The position numbers and the translations under genes are program-made. A stretch of 32,687 nucleotides of DNA from Lachnospiraceae bacterium. GTDB lineage: Bacteria; Bacillota; Clostridia; Lachnospirales; Lachnospiraceae. Location: contig JAGBNO010000055.1 of NCBI GenBank assembly GCA_017634355.1, forward strand, positions 1-32,687, given 5' to 3'. Positions 24,862-32,687 of the stretch are shown here, piece by piece. Every line of letters begins with the position of its first letter. Within the stretch, counting starts at the first letter, position 1. The notes under the pieces were generated by a model. The model was given only the letters and a program-made list of their open reading frames with translations, was not told the DNA's origin and did no database searches.

Positions 24862-25068
24862 ATGAAAGAAGCTATACAGCCCAAGTACTATCAGGCAAAG
24901 GTGACCTGCAACTGCGGAAATACCTTTACTACGGGCTCCACGAAACAGGAAATCAGGGTTGAAGTGTGTTCCAAGTGCCATCCGTTCTATACCGGTATGC
25001 AGAAGGCTACCAGGGCAGACGGGCGTATAGACAAGTTCAATAAGAAATATGGCATCAAGAACGACTAA
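24862..25068 (+). CDS. rpmE: 50S ribosomal protein L31
   Basis: The 68-residue protein is bL31 of the zinc-binding (C+) type, with Cys16, Cys18, Cys36 and Cys39 in CNCGN and [10 protein letters not shown]. It sits at the subunit interface as part of the B1b bridge. The ATG at 24862 gives the standard MKEAIQP N terminus; an upstream in-frame ATG at 24784 adds 26 unrelated residues. The usual zinc-dependent swap with a C- paralogue cannot be judged here. A terminator follows at 25078-25112. Confidence 0.96.
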   Translation: MKEAIQPKYYQAKVTCNCGNTFTTGSTKQEIRVEVCSKCHPFYTGMQKATRADGRIDKFNKKYGIKND

Positions 25069-26137
25069 CAGTGCATTAAAGGCCGTTGCCGTATTTGCAG
25101 CGGCTTTTTTTTATAATTGCCTGGGAGCGGAGTGCGCTCCGGCCGCAAAGGGAAAAGGCAGCCAGTGCGCAAAGTATTCGGGCATAGGCGGCCAAGCGGT
25201 CATGGAGGGCGTAATGATGCGCCATGATGACGAGTATGCCGTGGCCGTAAGGAAGCCGGACGGAGAGATAGCGGTAAAGGCAGAGCCCTGGAAGGGCATA
25301 GTCCCCATAAAGGTTCTTTACAAGATACCTTTTATTCGTGGCATATTCAGCTTTGTGGACTCCCTGGCACTGGGCATGAAGACCCTCAATTATTCTGTGG
25401 ACTTTTATACTGACGAGGGGATTCCAAAGGAAGAAGCTTCATTTGATGAAGGGCATGAGGGGGAGAGTCCGTCAGGGAGCGGGGCAAAAGAGAAGAAGTC
25501 CGGCGGTATACTGACAGGTGCGGTAATGGGCATAGCCGTACTAATTTCAATAGGCCTCTTTATGGTATTGCCTTATTTTGCCTCCCTTTTCTTCAAGGCC
25601 TGGGTGAAAAACCCGTATCTCTTAGCCCTCATTGAGGGCTGCATACGCCTTGGCGTTTTCATTGCCTATGTGCTTAGCATATCCAGAATGGAGGACATAA
25701 GGCGGGTTTTCTGCTACCATGGCGCTGAGCATAAGTGCATTAACTGCCTGGAGACGGGTAAGCCTCTTACTGTGGAAAATGTGCGCGAATCCTCTAAGCA
25801 GCACAGACGCTGCGGCACCAGTTTCCTTCTATATGTTATGGTGGTGTCCATATTGCTCTTTGCCCTGATCCAGACTCCGAACCGTGTATTGAAGGTGGTC
25901 CTGCGCATAGTTTTCGTGCCCGTGATCGCCGGAATAGCCTATGAGTTCATCAGGCTTGCGGGCCGCAGCAACAACCCCCTTGTAAGGCTTTTGTCTGCGC
26001 CGGGGCTTATCATGCAGGGGCTTACCACCAGAGAGCCCGACGACAGCATGATAGAAGTGGGCATACGCTCAGTAGAAGCGGTATTTGATTGGAAGAGCTA
26101 TTTAAAGGAGAACTTTGGGGATTCCCCCTCTGCTTGA
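25049..26137 (+). CDS. DUF1385 (YqhQ-like) membrane protein
   Basis: The protein matches the DUF1385 family from [20 protein letters not shown] onward, with [12 protein letters not shown], the hydrophobic segments around residues 165-215 and the metal-ligand-like [12 protein letters not shown] and RRCGTSFLL. There are about four to five membrane segments. The function of the family is unknown. The start is unclear. The only in-frame normal start before the conserved SGIGGQ is the ATG at 25049, which overlaps rpmE and makes its terminator coding ([11 protein letters not shown]), so a non-standard start after 25112 is likely. It lies between rpmE and prmC, as in many Clostridia. Confidence 0.85.
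   Translation: MASRTTNSALKAVAVFAAAFFYNCLGAECAPAAKGKGSQCAKYSGIGGQAVMEGVMMRHDDEYAVAVRKPDGEIAVKAEPWKGIVPIKVLYKIPFIRGIFSFVDSLALGMKTLNYSVDFYTDEGIPKEEASFDEGHEGESPSGSGAKEKKSGGILTGAVMGIAVLISIGLFMVLPYFASLFFKAWVKNPYLLALIEGCIRLGVFIAYVLSISRMEDIRRVFCYHGAEHKCINCLETGKPLTVENVRESSKQHRRCGTSFLLYVMVVSILLFALIQTPNRVLKVVLRIVFVPVIAGIAYEFIRLAGRSNNPLVRLLSAPGLIMQGLTTREPDDSMIEVGIRSVEAVFDWKSYLKENFGDSPSA
25078..25112 (+). terminator. strong terminator after rpmE
   Basis: GCCGTTGC (25082-25089) pairs with GCAGCGGC (25097-25104), with one G-U pair and a seven-base loop, followed by eight T. A preceding AAAG extends the stem into the T-run. It lies within the open frame of the next gene. Confidence 0.9.
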
Positions 26138-26187
26138 GTGAATTTCTGTAATCTCATGTTTTTTTCTTAAAAAGATCCAATGCTGTT

Positions 26188-26262
26188 GGGGTCATAGGCA
26201 ATAACTTCAAAATCGTGCTCTTGACCCCATCATCATTCTATAGCAAAAGTTTTTGAATTGCC
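26188..26262 (+). other. interleaved inverted repeats before prmC
   Basis: GGGGTCA (26188-26194) pairs with TGACCCC (26222-26228). GGCAA (26197-26201) plus TTCAAAA (26206-26212) pair with TTTTGAA and TTGCC (26251-26262). The two pairs cross, so both cannot form simply at once. They could be a switch, a pseudoknot or a decayed repeat; there is no convincing T-run after either. Confidence 0.5.
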
Positions 26263-26299
26263 GTATCAAGGGCCGATATAATCCGAAAGAATCCCAATA

Positions 26300-27142
26300 A
26301 TGACATTTGACGAAGCATATAGAAGCTGCGCAGGGAAATTTAGGGACGCCGGAATTAAAGACAGCGACGTGGACGCATTTCTCCTTATGCAGTATGTGAC
26401 AGGTAAGAGCAGGAGCTACATCCTTTCAGAGGGAAGGGAGGCAGTTCTCACGGAAGAGGAAGAGCGAAAGTATTTTCTTCTTGCCGAGAAGAGGGAGGGG
26501 CGAATCCCGCTGCAGCTTATAATGGGCGAGACTGAGTTCATGGGGCTGAGCTTTGCCGTGAGGCCGGGCGTCCTTATCCCCAGGATAGATACAGAATTCC
26601 TTGTGGAAGAGGCGATGAGGGAGGTATCGGACGGCATGGAGGTCTTGGACCTCTGCACAGGCAGCGGCTGTGTGCTCCTGTCCCTGATGAATTATAAAAA
26701 CGGGATAAAAGGGCTGGGGGTGGATATCTCGGAAAAGGCCCTGGCCCTTGCGAAAGAGAATGCTGAAAGGCTTAAGGCAAAAGACGTTTCCTTTATCAAG
26801 GGCGACATGTTTGCAGCCTTAAGCGAGGACAGGCGTTTTGATGCGATACTCTGCAATCCTCCTTATATAAAGTCCAGAGAAATCCCCACACTTATGCCTG
26901 AAGTCAGGCTATACGAGCCAAAAGAGTCATTGGATGGCGGAGGGGACGGGCTGGATTTCTATAGGATACTTGCCAAAGAGGCGGCATTACATCTCTATCC
27001 TGAAGGCAGGATATTTATGGAGATAGGAGCAGACGAAGGAGAGGATGTAAAGAAGCTGTTCCGGGATGCCGGATATTTGCGTGTGGAGGCAGTTAGGGAT
27101 TATGCAGGCAATGAAAGAGTGGTAAAATGTTCGAGAAGCTGA
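26300..27142 (+). CDS. prmC: release factor glutamine methyltransferase PrmC
   Basis: PrmC methylates the Gln of the GGQ motif in release factors. The 280 residues have a helical N-terminal recognition domain, then the SAM domain with [15 protein letters not shown] (about residues 114-128) and the catalytic NPPY at 186-189 ([10 protein letters not shown]). Its substrate gene prfA overlaps its end by 16 bases. The ribosome site upstream is weak. Confidence 0.96.
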   Translation: MTFDEAYRSCAGKFRDAGIKDSDVDAFLLMQYVTGKSRSYILSEGREAVLTEEEERKYFLLAEKREGRIPLQLIMGETEFMGLSFAVRPGVLIPRIDTEFLVEEAMREVSDGMEVLDLCTGSGCVLLSLMNYKNGIKGLGVDISEKALALAKENAERLKAKDVSFIKGDMFAALSEDRRFDAILCNPPYIKSREIPTLMPEVRLYEPKESLDGGGDGLDFYRILAKEAALHLYPEGRIFMEIGADEGEDVKKLFRDAGYLRVEAVRDYAGNERVVKCSRS

Positions 27143-28194
27143 ACGAAATGGTTTTAAAATACGAGGAGCTGAGCAGGGAGATGAATGACCCTGCCGCCCT
27201 GGGCGACAGCAATAGATACCAGAGCATGATGAAGGAGCTGTCCAGGCTCACTCCTGTCATAGAGGCTTTTAAGTCTTATGAGGACAATAATAGAATAATG
27301 GCAGAGTCTCTGGAGCTTATAGATAATGAAAGCGATCCTGAGCTAAAGGAGCTTGCCAGGGAAGAGCTTTCCGAGGCCAAGAAGAAGGCTCCGGAGCTGG
27401 AGGAAAGGTTAAAGCTTATGCTTATCCCAAGGGATGAGGCAGACGACAGGAATGTGGTTGTGGAAATAAGGGCGGGGGCCGGAGGCGAGGAAGCGGCGCT
27501 CTTTGCGGCTGAGCTCTACCGTATGTATGTGCGTTTTGCCGAGCGGCACCGCTTCACGGTGGAGACTACAGATGTGGAGGATACGGGCATAGGCGGCTTC
27601 AAGTACGTGAGCTTCATGATTAACGGAGGAGGAGCCTTTTCCCGCTTAAAGTACGAGAGCGGCGTACACAGGGTGCAGAGGGTGCCTGAGACGGAATCAG
27701 GAGGGCGCATACACACTTCTACCGTAACTGTTGCGATCATGCCTGAGGCCACGGAGGTAGAGGTATCCATAGACCCTAAGGAGTGCAGGGTGGACGTATT
27801 CCGTGCATCCGGAAACGGAGGGCAGTGCGTCAACACCACTGACTCAGCCGTGCGCCTCACACATATCCCCACTGGCATAGTAATATCCTGCCAGGACGAA
27901 AAATCCCAAATAAAAAATAAGGCCAAGGCCTTCAAGGTGCTGCGCGCCAAGCTCTATGACTTAGAGCGGGCAAAGGCCCATGAGGCAGAGGCGACGCTGA
28001 GAAAGAGCCAGGTCGGAACCGGCGACAGGTCTGAGAAGATAAGGACTTACAATTTTCCCCAGTCCAGGCTCACTGACCACAGGATAAATCTGACGCTTTA
28101 TTCGCTGGACAAGGTAATGGATGGGGACTTAGACGGAGTGATAGATGCCCTCTCTGCCGCGGACCAGGCCGCAAAGCTCGCCGCTATGGCATAA
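27127..28194 (+). CDS. prfA: peptide chain release factor 1
   Basis: RF1 reads UAG and UAA and releases the finished chain. The 355-residue protein has the GGQ hydrolysis motif at residues 231-233 (SGNGGQCVN). The stop-codon recognition tripeptide is PET at 187-189 ([14 protein letters not shown]), where the PxT position is PAT in Escherichia coli. The start overlaps prmC, its modifying enzyme, which supports coupled expression. Confidence 0.97.
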   Translation: MFEKLNEMVLKYEELSREMNDPAALGDSNRYQSMMKELSRLTPVIEAFKSYEDNNRIMAESLELIDNESDPELKELAREELSEAKKKAPELEERLKLMLIPRDEADDRNVVVEIRAGAGGEEAALFAAELYRMYVRFAERHRFTVETTDVEDTGIGGFKYVSFMINGGGAFSRLKYESGVHRVQRVPETESGGRIHTSTVTVAIMPEATEVEVSIDPKECRVDVFRASGNGGQCVNTTDSAVRLTHIPTGIVISCQDEKSQIKNKAKAFKVLRAKLYDLERAKAHEAEATLRKSQVGTGDRSEKIRTYNFPQSRLTDHRINLTLYSLDKVMDGDLDGVIDALSAADQAAKLAAMA

Positions 28195-28295
28195 GGGGGG
28201 CTTCATATACTTAGAAATCAAATTTTGTGAGGTGTGAGAGAGGGGTTCTGAATAGTTACGAAAAACTATAGTGATAGAGAAGTGAGAGGAGGTAT

Positions 28296-29729
28296 ATGAG
28301 AGAAAAACTTGAGACGCTGCCGCTTGCGCAGCTAAAGGAGCTTGCAAAGGCGAGGGGCTTAAAGAGGGTCACAGGTATCAAGAAGTCGGAGCTTATTGAA
28401 TTACTCTGTGAGGAAGCGAAGAAGGATGAGGCGCAAAAGAATAGGCCGGATAGTGCTAAAATCCACGTAATAGAGGAGAAGCAGGAAAAGAGGCCTTTAA
28501 GGCATGATGAAGGGCATAGCGCCATAGACCATGAGGAAGGCAGCGCCGATAAAGGGGAAGATAGCCTGGAATCCATTATCCCCCAGGACAAGGAGGCCCT
28601 GGATTCGGGACAGATAGCCAATGGCATACTGGAAGTCATGGCGGACGGCTATGGCTTCATACGCTGCGAGAATTACCTTCCCGGAGACAATGATGTCTAT
28701 GTGGCTCCCAGCCAGATAAGGCGGTTTAACTTAAAGACCGGGGACTTGGTAATAGGGAATACCAGGGTAAAGACACAGGGTGAGAAATTCTCTGCCCTCC
28801 TCTATGTGAGGAGCATTAACGGGCAGCATCCTAACGATGCGCTGCGCCGCATGAATTTCGAGGATATGACGCCCGTATTCCCCGATGAGAGGATACAGCT
28901 GGAGAGCGGCAATAACAATATAGCCATGCGCATAATGGACATAATAAGCCCCGTGGGCAAGGGACAGAGGGGGATGATAGTCTCTCCGCCTAAGGCCGGC
29001 AAGACCACTCTCTTAAAGCAGATTGCGAAGGCCGTTACCCGCTCATATCCGGAGATACATCTAATCATACTCTTAATAGATGAGCGGCCGGAGGAAGTGA
29101 CGGACATAAAGGAGTCCATACAGGGGAAAAGCGTCGAGGTCATCTATTCCACCTTCGATGAGCTGCCGGAGCACCACAAGAGGGTGTCGGAGATGGTAAT
29201 AGAGAGGGCGAGGCGTTTAGTCGAGCATAAAAAAGACGTGATGATACTATTGGACTCCATTACGAGGCTGTCCAGGGCCTATAACCTCACAGTGCCGCCG
29301 TCGGGCCGCACACTGTCCGGAGGCCTGGACCCTGCGGCCCTGCACATGCCCAAGCGTTTTTTCGGGGCAGCGAGGAACATGAGGGAAGGGGGATCCCTTA
29401 CCATACTTGCCACGGCGCTCGTGGATACGGGCAGCAAGATGGACGATGTGGTCTATGAGGAATTCAAGGGCACAGGCAATATGGAGATGATCTTAAACCG
29501 CAAGCTTCAGGAAAAGCGGGTTTTCCCTGCCATAGACCTGCAGAAGTCGGGTACGAGGCGTGACGACCTTTTGCTCACACCATCAGAGCTGGAGGCCACG
29601 GAGATCATACACAAGGCATTAAATGGCTTAAAACCTGACGATGCCTCCGAGAAGCTCGTGGACCTATTCTCCCGCACGAGGAGCAACAGAGAATTCATAG
29701 AGATGGTAAAGAAGATACGCTTTTACTAG
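28296..29729 (+). CDS. rho: transcription termination factor Rho
   Basis: The 477-residue hexameric RNA helicase ends transcription. It has an N-terminal Rho_N helical domain ([20 protein letters not shown]), a charged insert of about 60 residues, the cold-shock-type RNA-binding domain ([27 protein letters not shown]) and the ATPase with Walker A PPKAGKTT (231-238) and Walker [18 protein letters not shown]-loop and R-loop sequences are present. AGAGGAGG lies before the ATG. It stands after prfA here, whereas in many Clostridia it precedes rpmE. Confidence 0.97.
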   Translation: MREKLETLPLAQLKELAKARGLKRVTGIKKSELIELLCEEAKKDEAQKNRPDSAKIHVIEEKQEKRPLRHDEGHSAIDHEEGSADKGEDSLESIIPQDKEALDSGQIANGILEVMADGYGFIRCENYLPGDNDVYVAPSQIRRFNLKTGDLVIGNTRVKTQGEKFSALLYVRSINGQHPNDALRRMNFEDMTPVFPDERIQLESGNNNIAMRIMDIISPVGKGQRGMIVSPPKAGKTTLLKQIAKAVTRSYPEIHLIILLIDERPEEVTDIKESIQGKSVEVIYSTFDELPEHHKRVSEMVIERARRLVEHKKDVMILLDSITRLSRAYNLTVPPSGRTLSGGLDPAALHMPKRFFGAARNMREGGSLTILATALVDTGSKMDDVVYEEFKGTGNMEMILNRKLQEKRVFPAIDLQKSGTRRDDLLLTPSELEATEIIHKALNGLKPDDASEKLVDLFSRTRSNREFIEMVKKIRFY

Positions 29730-29776
29730 TCTGTTTTAAAGACGGATTTGATTCCTGCTGACATAAGGAGAATGAC

Positions 29777-31300
29777 ATGGAGAATTCTATTTTCATTGCA
29801 ACAGCGTGGTCCCTCTTGCCACCCGTAGTGGCAATAGTCCTGGCTTTCATAACCAAGGAAGTGTATAGCTCCCTTTTTGTGGGGATCGTCGTCGGGGCCC
29901 TGCTCTATGGGCAGTTCAACCCCTGGGCCTCTTTCCAGTCCATTTTTACTATAATGACGGAGAATGTGGACTTAAACATCATCATTTTCCTCATCATGCT
30001 CGGCATGATAGTAGTGCTGATGGAGAAGTCCGGCGGTTCTGCGGCTTATGGCCGCTTTGCCCAAAAGAGGATAAAGAGCAAAAAGGCCTCCCTCCTTGCC
30101 ACAACCATACTGGGGATGCTGATCTTTGTAGACGACTACTTTAACTGCCTTACGGTGGGCAGCGTGATGAGGCCGGTGACGGACCGCTATAGGGTATCCA
30201 GGGCGAAACTCGCCTATATCATAGACGCGACTGCGGCCCCCGTGTGCATCATAGCCCCCATATCCAGCTGGGCCGCGGCAGTGAACTCATACGTGCCTGA
30301 GGATTCAGGCATAAACGGGCTGCAGCTCTTCATGAGCACCATTCCCTTCAACCTTTATGCGCTCCTTACGCTATTCATGGTAGTATATACCAGCGTCAGG
30401 GGCATAGACTTCGGGGAGATGGCGAGGCATGAGAGGAATGCGGAAAAAGGCGACCTTTTCACGAGCCATGCCGGCGAATTTGAAAAAGGGGAGAAAATCA
30501 CAAGGAACGACAGGGGGCATGTGCTGGACCTGATACTGCCCATACTGATCCTTATCTTTTCGGCCATAGGGGCCATGATATACACAGGTTATCAGGAAGG
30601 GGCTGTTAATATACAGGATGCCTTTGCGAACTGCGACTCTGAGATCTCGCTCATCTTCGGCACCTTTGTGACTCTGGTATTCATGCTGATAAGCTATGTT
30701 CCGAGAAAGATAGTGAGCTTCAAGGAATATGTGGAAGGCTTTGGGACCGGCTTCCAGCTTATGATACCTGCAATTTCTATACTGACCTTCGCCTGGACAT
30801 TAAAGGGCGTGACGCAGGCCCTGGACATCAGGACCTTTGTGAGCAATATGGTGGGGAGCGGCTCTTTTGCGGCTGCCCTTGTGCCTGTGATAATGTTCCT
30901 TATTTCCATATTCATCGCATTTTCAACAGGAACCTCCTGGGGCACCTTTGCCATACTTGTGCCCATAGTAATTAGCATTTTCAGCGGACCGGATGACCTG
31001 CAGATGATGATAATATCCGTGAGCGCAGTGCTTGCCGGGGCTGTGTGCGGCGACCACGTTTCGCCCATATCGGATACTACCATAATGTCCTCCGCAGGAG
31101 CCCAATGCTTCCACATGAACCATGTCTCCACGCAGATGCAGTATGCTTTCGTATCTACCGGCTGCTGCGTGATAGGATATATAGTTGCGGGCTTCACAAA
31201 GAACTGGCTAATCTCCCTGGGGCTGGGGCTTGTTTTATTGATAATATCCCTGGAGGTGATTTCAAAGAGGGAGAGGTCCAAGGCAGGGGCAAGTTCCTGA
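29777..31300 (+). CDS. NhaC-type sodium/proton antiporter family membrane protein
   Basis: The 507-residue protein has about 11 or 12 membrane segments and matches the NhaC family: LLPPVVAIVLAFITKEVY at the N terminus, the conserved GMLIFVDDYFNCLTVG, TAAPVCIIAPISSWAA and a C-terminal GTSWGTFAI and LAGAVCGDHVSPISDTTIMSS with Asp and His residues of the transport path. NhaC proteins exchange protons for Na+, but some relatives carry amino or organic acids, so substrate is inferred. AAGGAG precedes the ATG. The next gene starts on the stop codon (TGATG). Confidence 0.9.
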   Translation: MENSIFIATAWSLLPPVVAIVLAFITKEVYSSLFVGIVVGALLYGQFNPWASFQSIFTIMTENVDLNIIIFLIMLGMIVVLMEKSGGSAAYGRFAQKRIKSKKASLLATTILGMLIFVDDYFNCLTVGSVMRPVTDRYRVSRAKLAYIIDATAAPVCIIAPISSWAAAVNSYVPEDSGINGLQLFMSTIPFNLYALLTLFMVVYTSVRGIDFGEMARHERNAEKGDLFTSHAGEFEKGEKITRNDRGHVLDLILPILILIFSAIGAMIYTGYQEGAVNIQDAFANCDSEISLIFGTFVTLVFMLISYVPRKIVSFKEYVEGFGTGFQLMIPAISILTFAWTLKGVTQALDIRTFVSNMVGSGSFAAALVPVIMFLISIFIAFSTGTSWGTFAILVPIVISIFSGPDDLQMMIISVSAVLAGAVCGDHVSPISDTTIMSSAGAQCFHMNHVSTQMQYAFVSTGCCVIGYIVAGFTKNWLISLGLGLVLLIISLEVISKRERSKAGASS

Positions 31301-32097
31301 TGGGAAGGGGTGCGGCCGCATTCCAGGCCGTGAGAGATAGCCTCATACTTAAGGATAGCCCTCTAAAGGGCATAGGCACGCTCTCTGAGAAGGCGGTCCA
31401 CAGGATAATAAAGAATTATCTTGAACCGGATATTTCCAAACAGGAGCAGCCCATAGGGGACTTTGTGGCAGACATCTATGATGGGCAGGAGATAAAGGAG
31501 ATACAGACCAAAAACTTCGCCGCGCTTAAAAAGAAGCTCACCGTCTTTCTGGAAATAGCCCCTGTGACCATCGTACACCCTATCTATCTTGAAAAGTATA
31601 TTAACTGGGTGGACCCTGAGAGCGGGGAGATAAAGGACAGGCGTAAAAGCAGCCACAAGGGCAGCATATATGACGCCATGGATGAAATGTTATTCTTAAA
31701 GTCCTTCCTAGGAAACAGGCTGTTAAAGTTTATGTTCCTATTGTTGAACGCAGAGGAATACAGGCTTCTTGACGGCTATGGGAAGGACAGGAAGAAAAGG
31801 GCTACGAAGTTAGACCGTATACCGACTGCCCTGATAAAAGAAGTGGACTTTTGCTGCCCTGAGGACTATGGGATCCTCCTTCCCCCTGACTGTAAGGAGG
31901 GTTTTACGGCCGCTGATTATGCCGGGGCCGCAGGAATCCCAAGCTGGCGCTCGCAGCGGACGCTCTATGTCCTTAGGGCCGCAGGGGCGGTGGAGCTAGT
32001 CGGGAAGAGGGGCAGGAGCAACCTGTACAGGCGGAGTATAGGCATTAAATTACGAGGTGACGAGGGATATGGAATCGGAAAACACAGTAGCTGCTGA
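31300..32097 (+). CDS. uncharacterised protein with possible nuclease-like core and winged-helix tail
   Basis: The 265-residue protein starts at the ATG overlapping the nhaC-like stop by one base. Residues about 30-90 (VHRIIKNYLEPDISKQEQ, then IGDFVADIYDG and EIKEIQTKNFAALKKKL) look like a PD-(D/E)XK arrangement: Asp in VADIYDG and E-I-Q in the second strand. Next come VTIVHPIYLEKYINW, a Lys/Arg-rich segment (DRRKSSHKGS) and a helical middle. The C-terminal third (AADYAGAAGIPSWRSQRTLYVLRAAGAVELVGKRGRSN) reads like a winged-helix DNA-binding domain. I know of similar unnamed proteins in Firmicutes but no assigned function. No repeat or frame damage is seen. Confidence 0.7.
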   Translation: MGRGAAAFQAVRDSLILKDSPLKGIGTLSEKAVHRIIKNYLEPDISKQEQPIGDFVADIYDGQEIKEIQTKNFAALKKKLTVFLEIAPVTIVHPIYLEKYINWVDPESGEIKDRRKSSHKGSIYDAMDEMLFLKSFLGNRLLKFMFLLLNAEEYRLLDGYGKDRKKRATKLDRIPTALIKEVDFCCPEDYGILLPPDCKEGFTAADYAGAAGIPSWRSQRTLYVLRAAGAVELVGKRGRSNLYRRSIGIKLRGDEGYGIGKHSSC

Positions 32098-32524
32098 GAT
32101 GATGCGTAAATACGGTAAGGATATACTGGATCTCTGTGCATACATACCCTATTTTTCAGAAAAGGGGAAAAAGGACGTTGAGCAGCCATACGACGGCAAA
32201 TACGGCGAATCCAAGCTACAGTTTCGGGTTTTTGACTCAACCCTCCTTTCTTTCGTGAAAAGGGCTCAGAATTCTGCCCTGATGGACAAAAACTACCTCT
32301 ATGTCTATTCCAGGAACAGGATAAAGACCCATGCGGACGAGAGGAAATTCATAGAGAGGGCTACAATAAGGGATGTGGACGCTCTCCGTGGGATAATCAG
32401 CCGCTATGTGCTAGAGGGGCAGAGGAAGGCCGTCAGGTGGGGAGAAGGGGTTGAAGAGAAGATATACTTAAATGTGCTCTTAAAGCTCAAGGGATTCATA
32501 GATTTCTATAAGAAGCCGGATTGA
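32069..32524 (+). CDS. uncharacterised protein, 151 aa (possibly DUF6508-like)
   Basis: The ORF starts at ATG 32069 inside the end of the previous gene (29-base overlap). It encodes MESENTVAAEMMRKYGKDIL, a DSTLLSFVKRAQNSALMD core, YLYVYSRNRIKTHADERK and RGIISRYVLEGQRKAVRWGEGVEEKIYLNVLLKLKG. The middle-to-end pattern resembles small families such as DUF6508, but the match is tentative and no activity can be given. The in-frame GTG at 32057 is a less likely start. The overlap indicates translational coupling with the gene at 31300. Confidence 0.65.
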   Translation: MESENTVAAEMMRKYGKDILDLCAYIPYFSEKGKKDVEQPYDGKYGESKLQFRVFDSTLLSFVKRAQNSALMDKNYLYVYSRNRIKTHADERKFIERATIRDVDALRGIISRYVLEGQRKAVRWGEGVEEKIYLNVLLKLKGFIDFYKKPD

Positions 32525-32560
32525 GCGTATATCTGCTGTGGATATTATAGTTAGGAACTG

Positions 32561-32687
32561 TTACAGAATAACTTGTACATTCTGCTTGTCTTTTTGCCCG
32601 ATAGAGCTGTTCAAAAATCAGTTACATAGCCCGCTATGCGCCTGATTTTTGAACAGCCCTCTCGGACAAAAATACAGCGCATTATGT
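32561..32687. repeat. long palindromic copy of the dispersed repeat (copies C and D, cut by window edge)
   Basis: Bases 32561-32619 are copy C on the minus strand (54 of 59 identical to copy A). A perfect stem, GTTCAAAAATCAG (32609-32621) with CTGATTTTTGAAC (32642-32654), joins it to copy D on the plus strand (from 32645 to the window end). The inner loop itself pairs as CATAGC/GCTATG. Pairing continues outward, imperfectly, to about 32587/32676. The element is non-coding and its right end lies outside the window. Confidence 0.85.

Noticed and set aside
25049..25140. Signal-peptide-like N terminus of the DUF1385 protein
   Set aside because: The hydrophobic residues are encoded by the rpmE terminator stem and T-run, so they are an artefact of reading through it.
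30694..31281. Open frame of 195 codons on the minus strand
   Set aside because: It mirrors the nhaC-like gene, which has clear transporter motifs; no independent support.
31045..31299. N-terminal extension of the protein starting at 31300
   Set aside because: The extra frame lies inside the nhaC-like gene and is unlike the rest of the protein; the ATG overlapping the upstream stop fits better.

Overview
The window looks like a low- to mid-GC member of the Firmicutes, most likely class Clostridia (Lachnospiraceae-like). The evidence is the gene content (DUF4250, MecA, an Spx/ArsC-type protein, a fused SecDF, the rpmE-DUF1385-prmC-prfA group), strong AGGAGG-type ribosome sites and a Gram-positive LexA box in front of recA. 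The core genes have a distinctive codon style, with AGG for Arg and ATA for Ile in very many positions.

Region 1 (1 to about 2500) is a graveyard of accessory DNA. It holds the tail of an unidentified CDS, a DnaQ/PolC-type exonuclease missing its first catalytic motif, a minus-strand scrap of a phage-type family A DNA polymerase, a scrap of an ABC-transporter ATPase, and a SAM methyltransferase with a probable one-base frameshift. It ends in an unusual cluster of nested hairpins (2381-2471).

Region 2 (2530-8738) is core DNA: an Spx/ArsC-family thioredoxin-fold protein, a small membrane protein, fused SecDF translocase accessory protein, a small-multidrug-export-family membrane protein, DUF4250, then the cobalamin genes cbiD, cbiG and a Cys-rich metal-binding protein. 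An intergenic region with a strong nested hairpin follows.

Region 3 (9041-13052) holds a DegV fatty-acid-binding protein, the MecA adaptor, a stand-alone MetH reactivation-like domain and an overlapping RACo-type [2Fe-2S]/ASKHA activator of corrinoid proteins. With the upstream B12 genes this gives the window a corrinoid theme: ring synthesis steps plus repair of oxidised corrinoid. The minus-strand recA-recX pair (13015-14877) converges on it and overlaps it by 38 bases; recA has a clear sigma70-type promoter with a LexA box just downstream.

Region 4 (15265-24686) runs tex, a 62-residue unknown, yajC (13 kb from secDF), the branched-chain amino-acid genes leuB, ilvD and ilvB, and an L,D-transpeptidase. 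Copies of a dispersed repeat lie on both sides of yajC.

Region 5 (24765-32524) is a translation/transcription-termination cluster: rpmE, DUF1385, prmC, prfA, rho. It is followed by an NhaC-type antiporter and a tightly overlapping pair of uncharacterised genes, the first with a possible PD-(D/E)XK nuclease-like core and a winged-helix-like tail. The window ends in a long palindromic copy of the dispersed repeat seen near yajC. No tRNA, rRNA, CRISPR array or intact insertion sequence was recognised.
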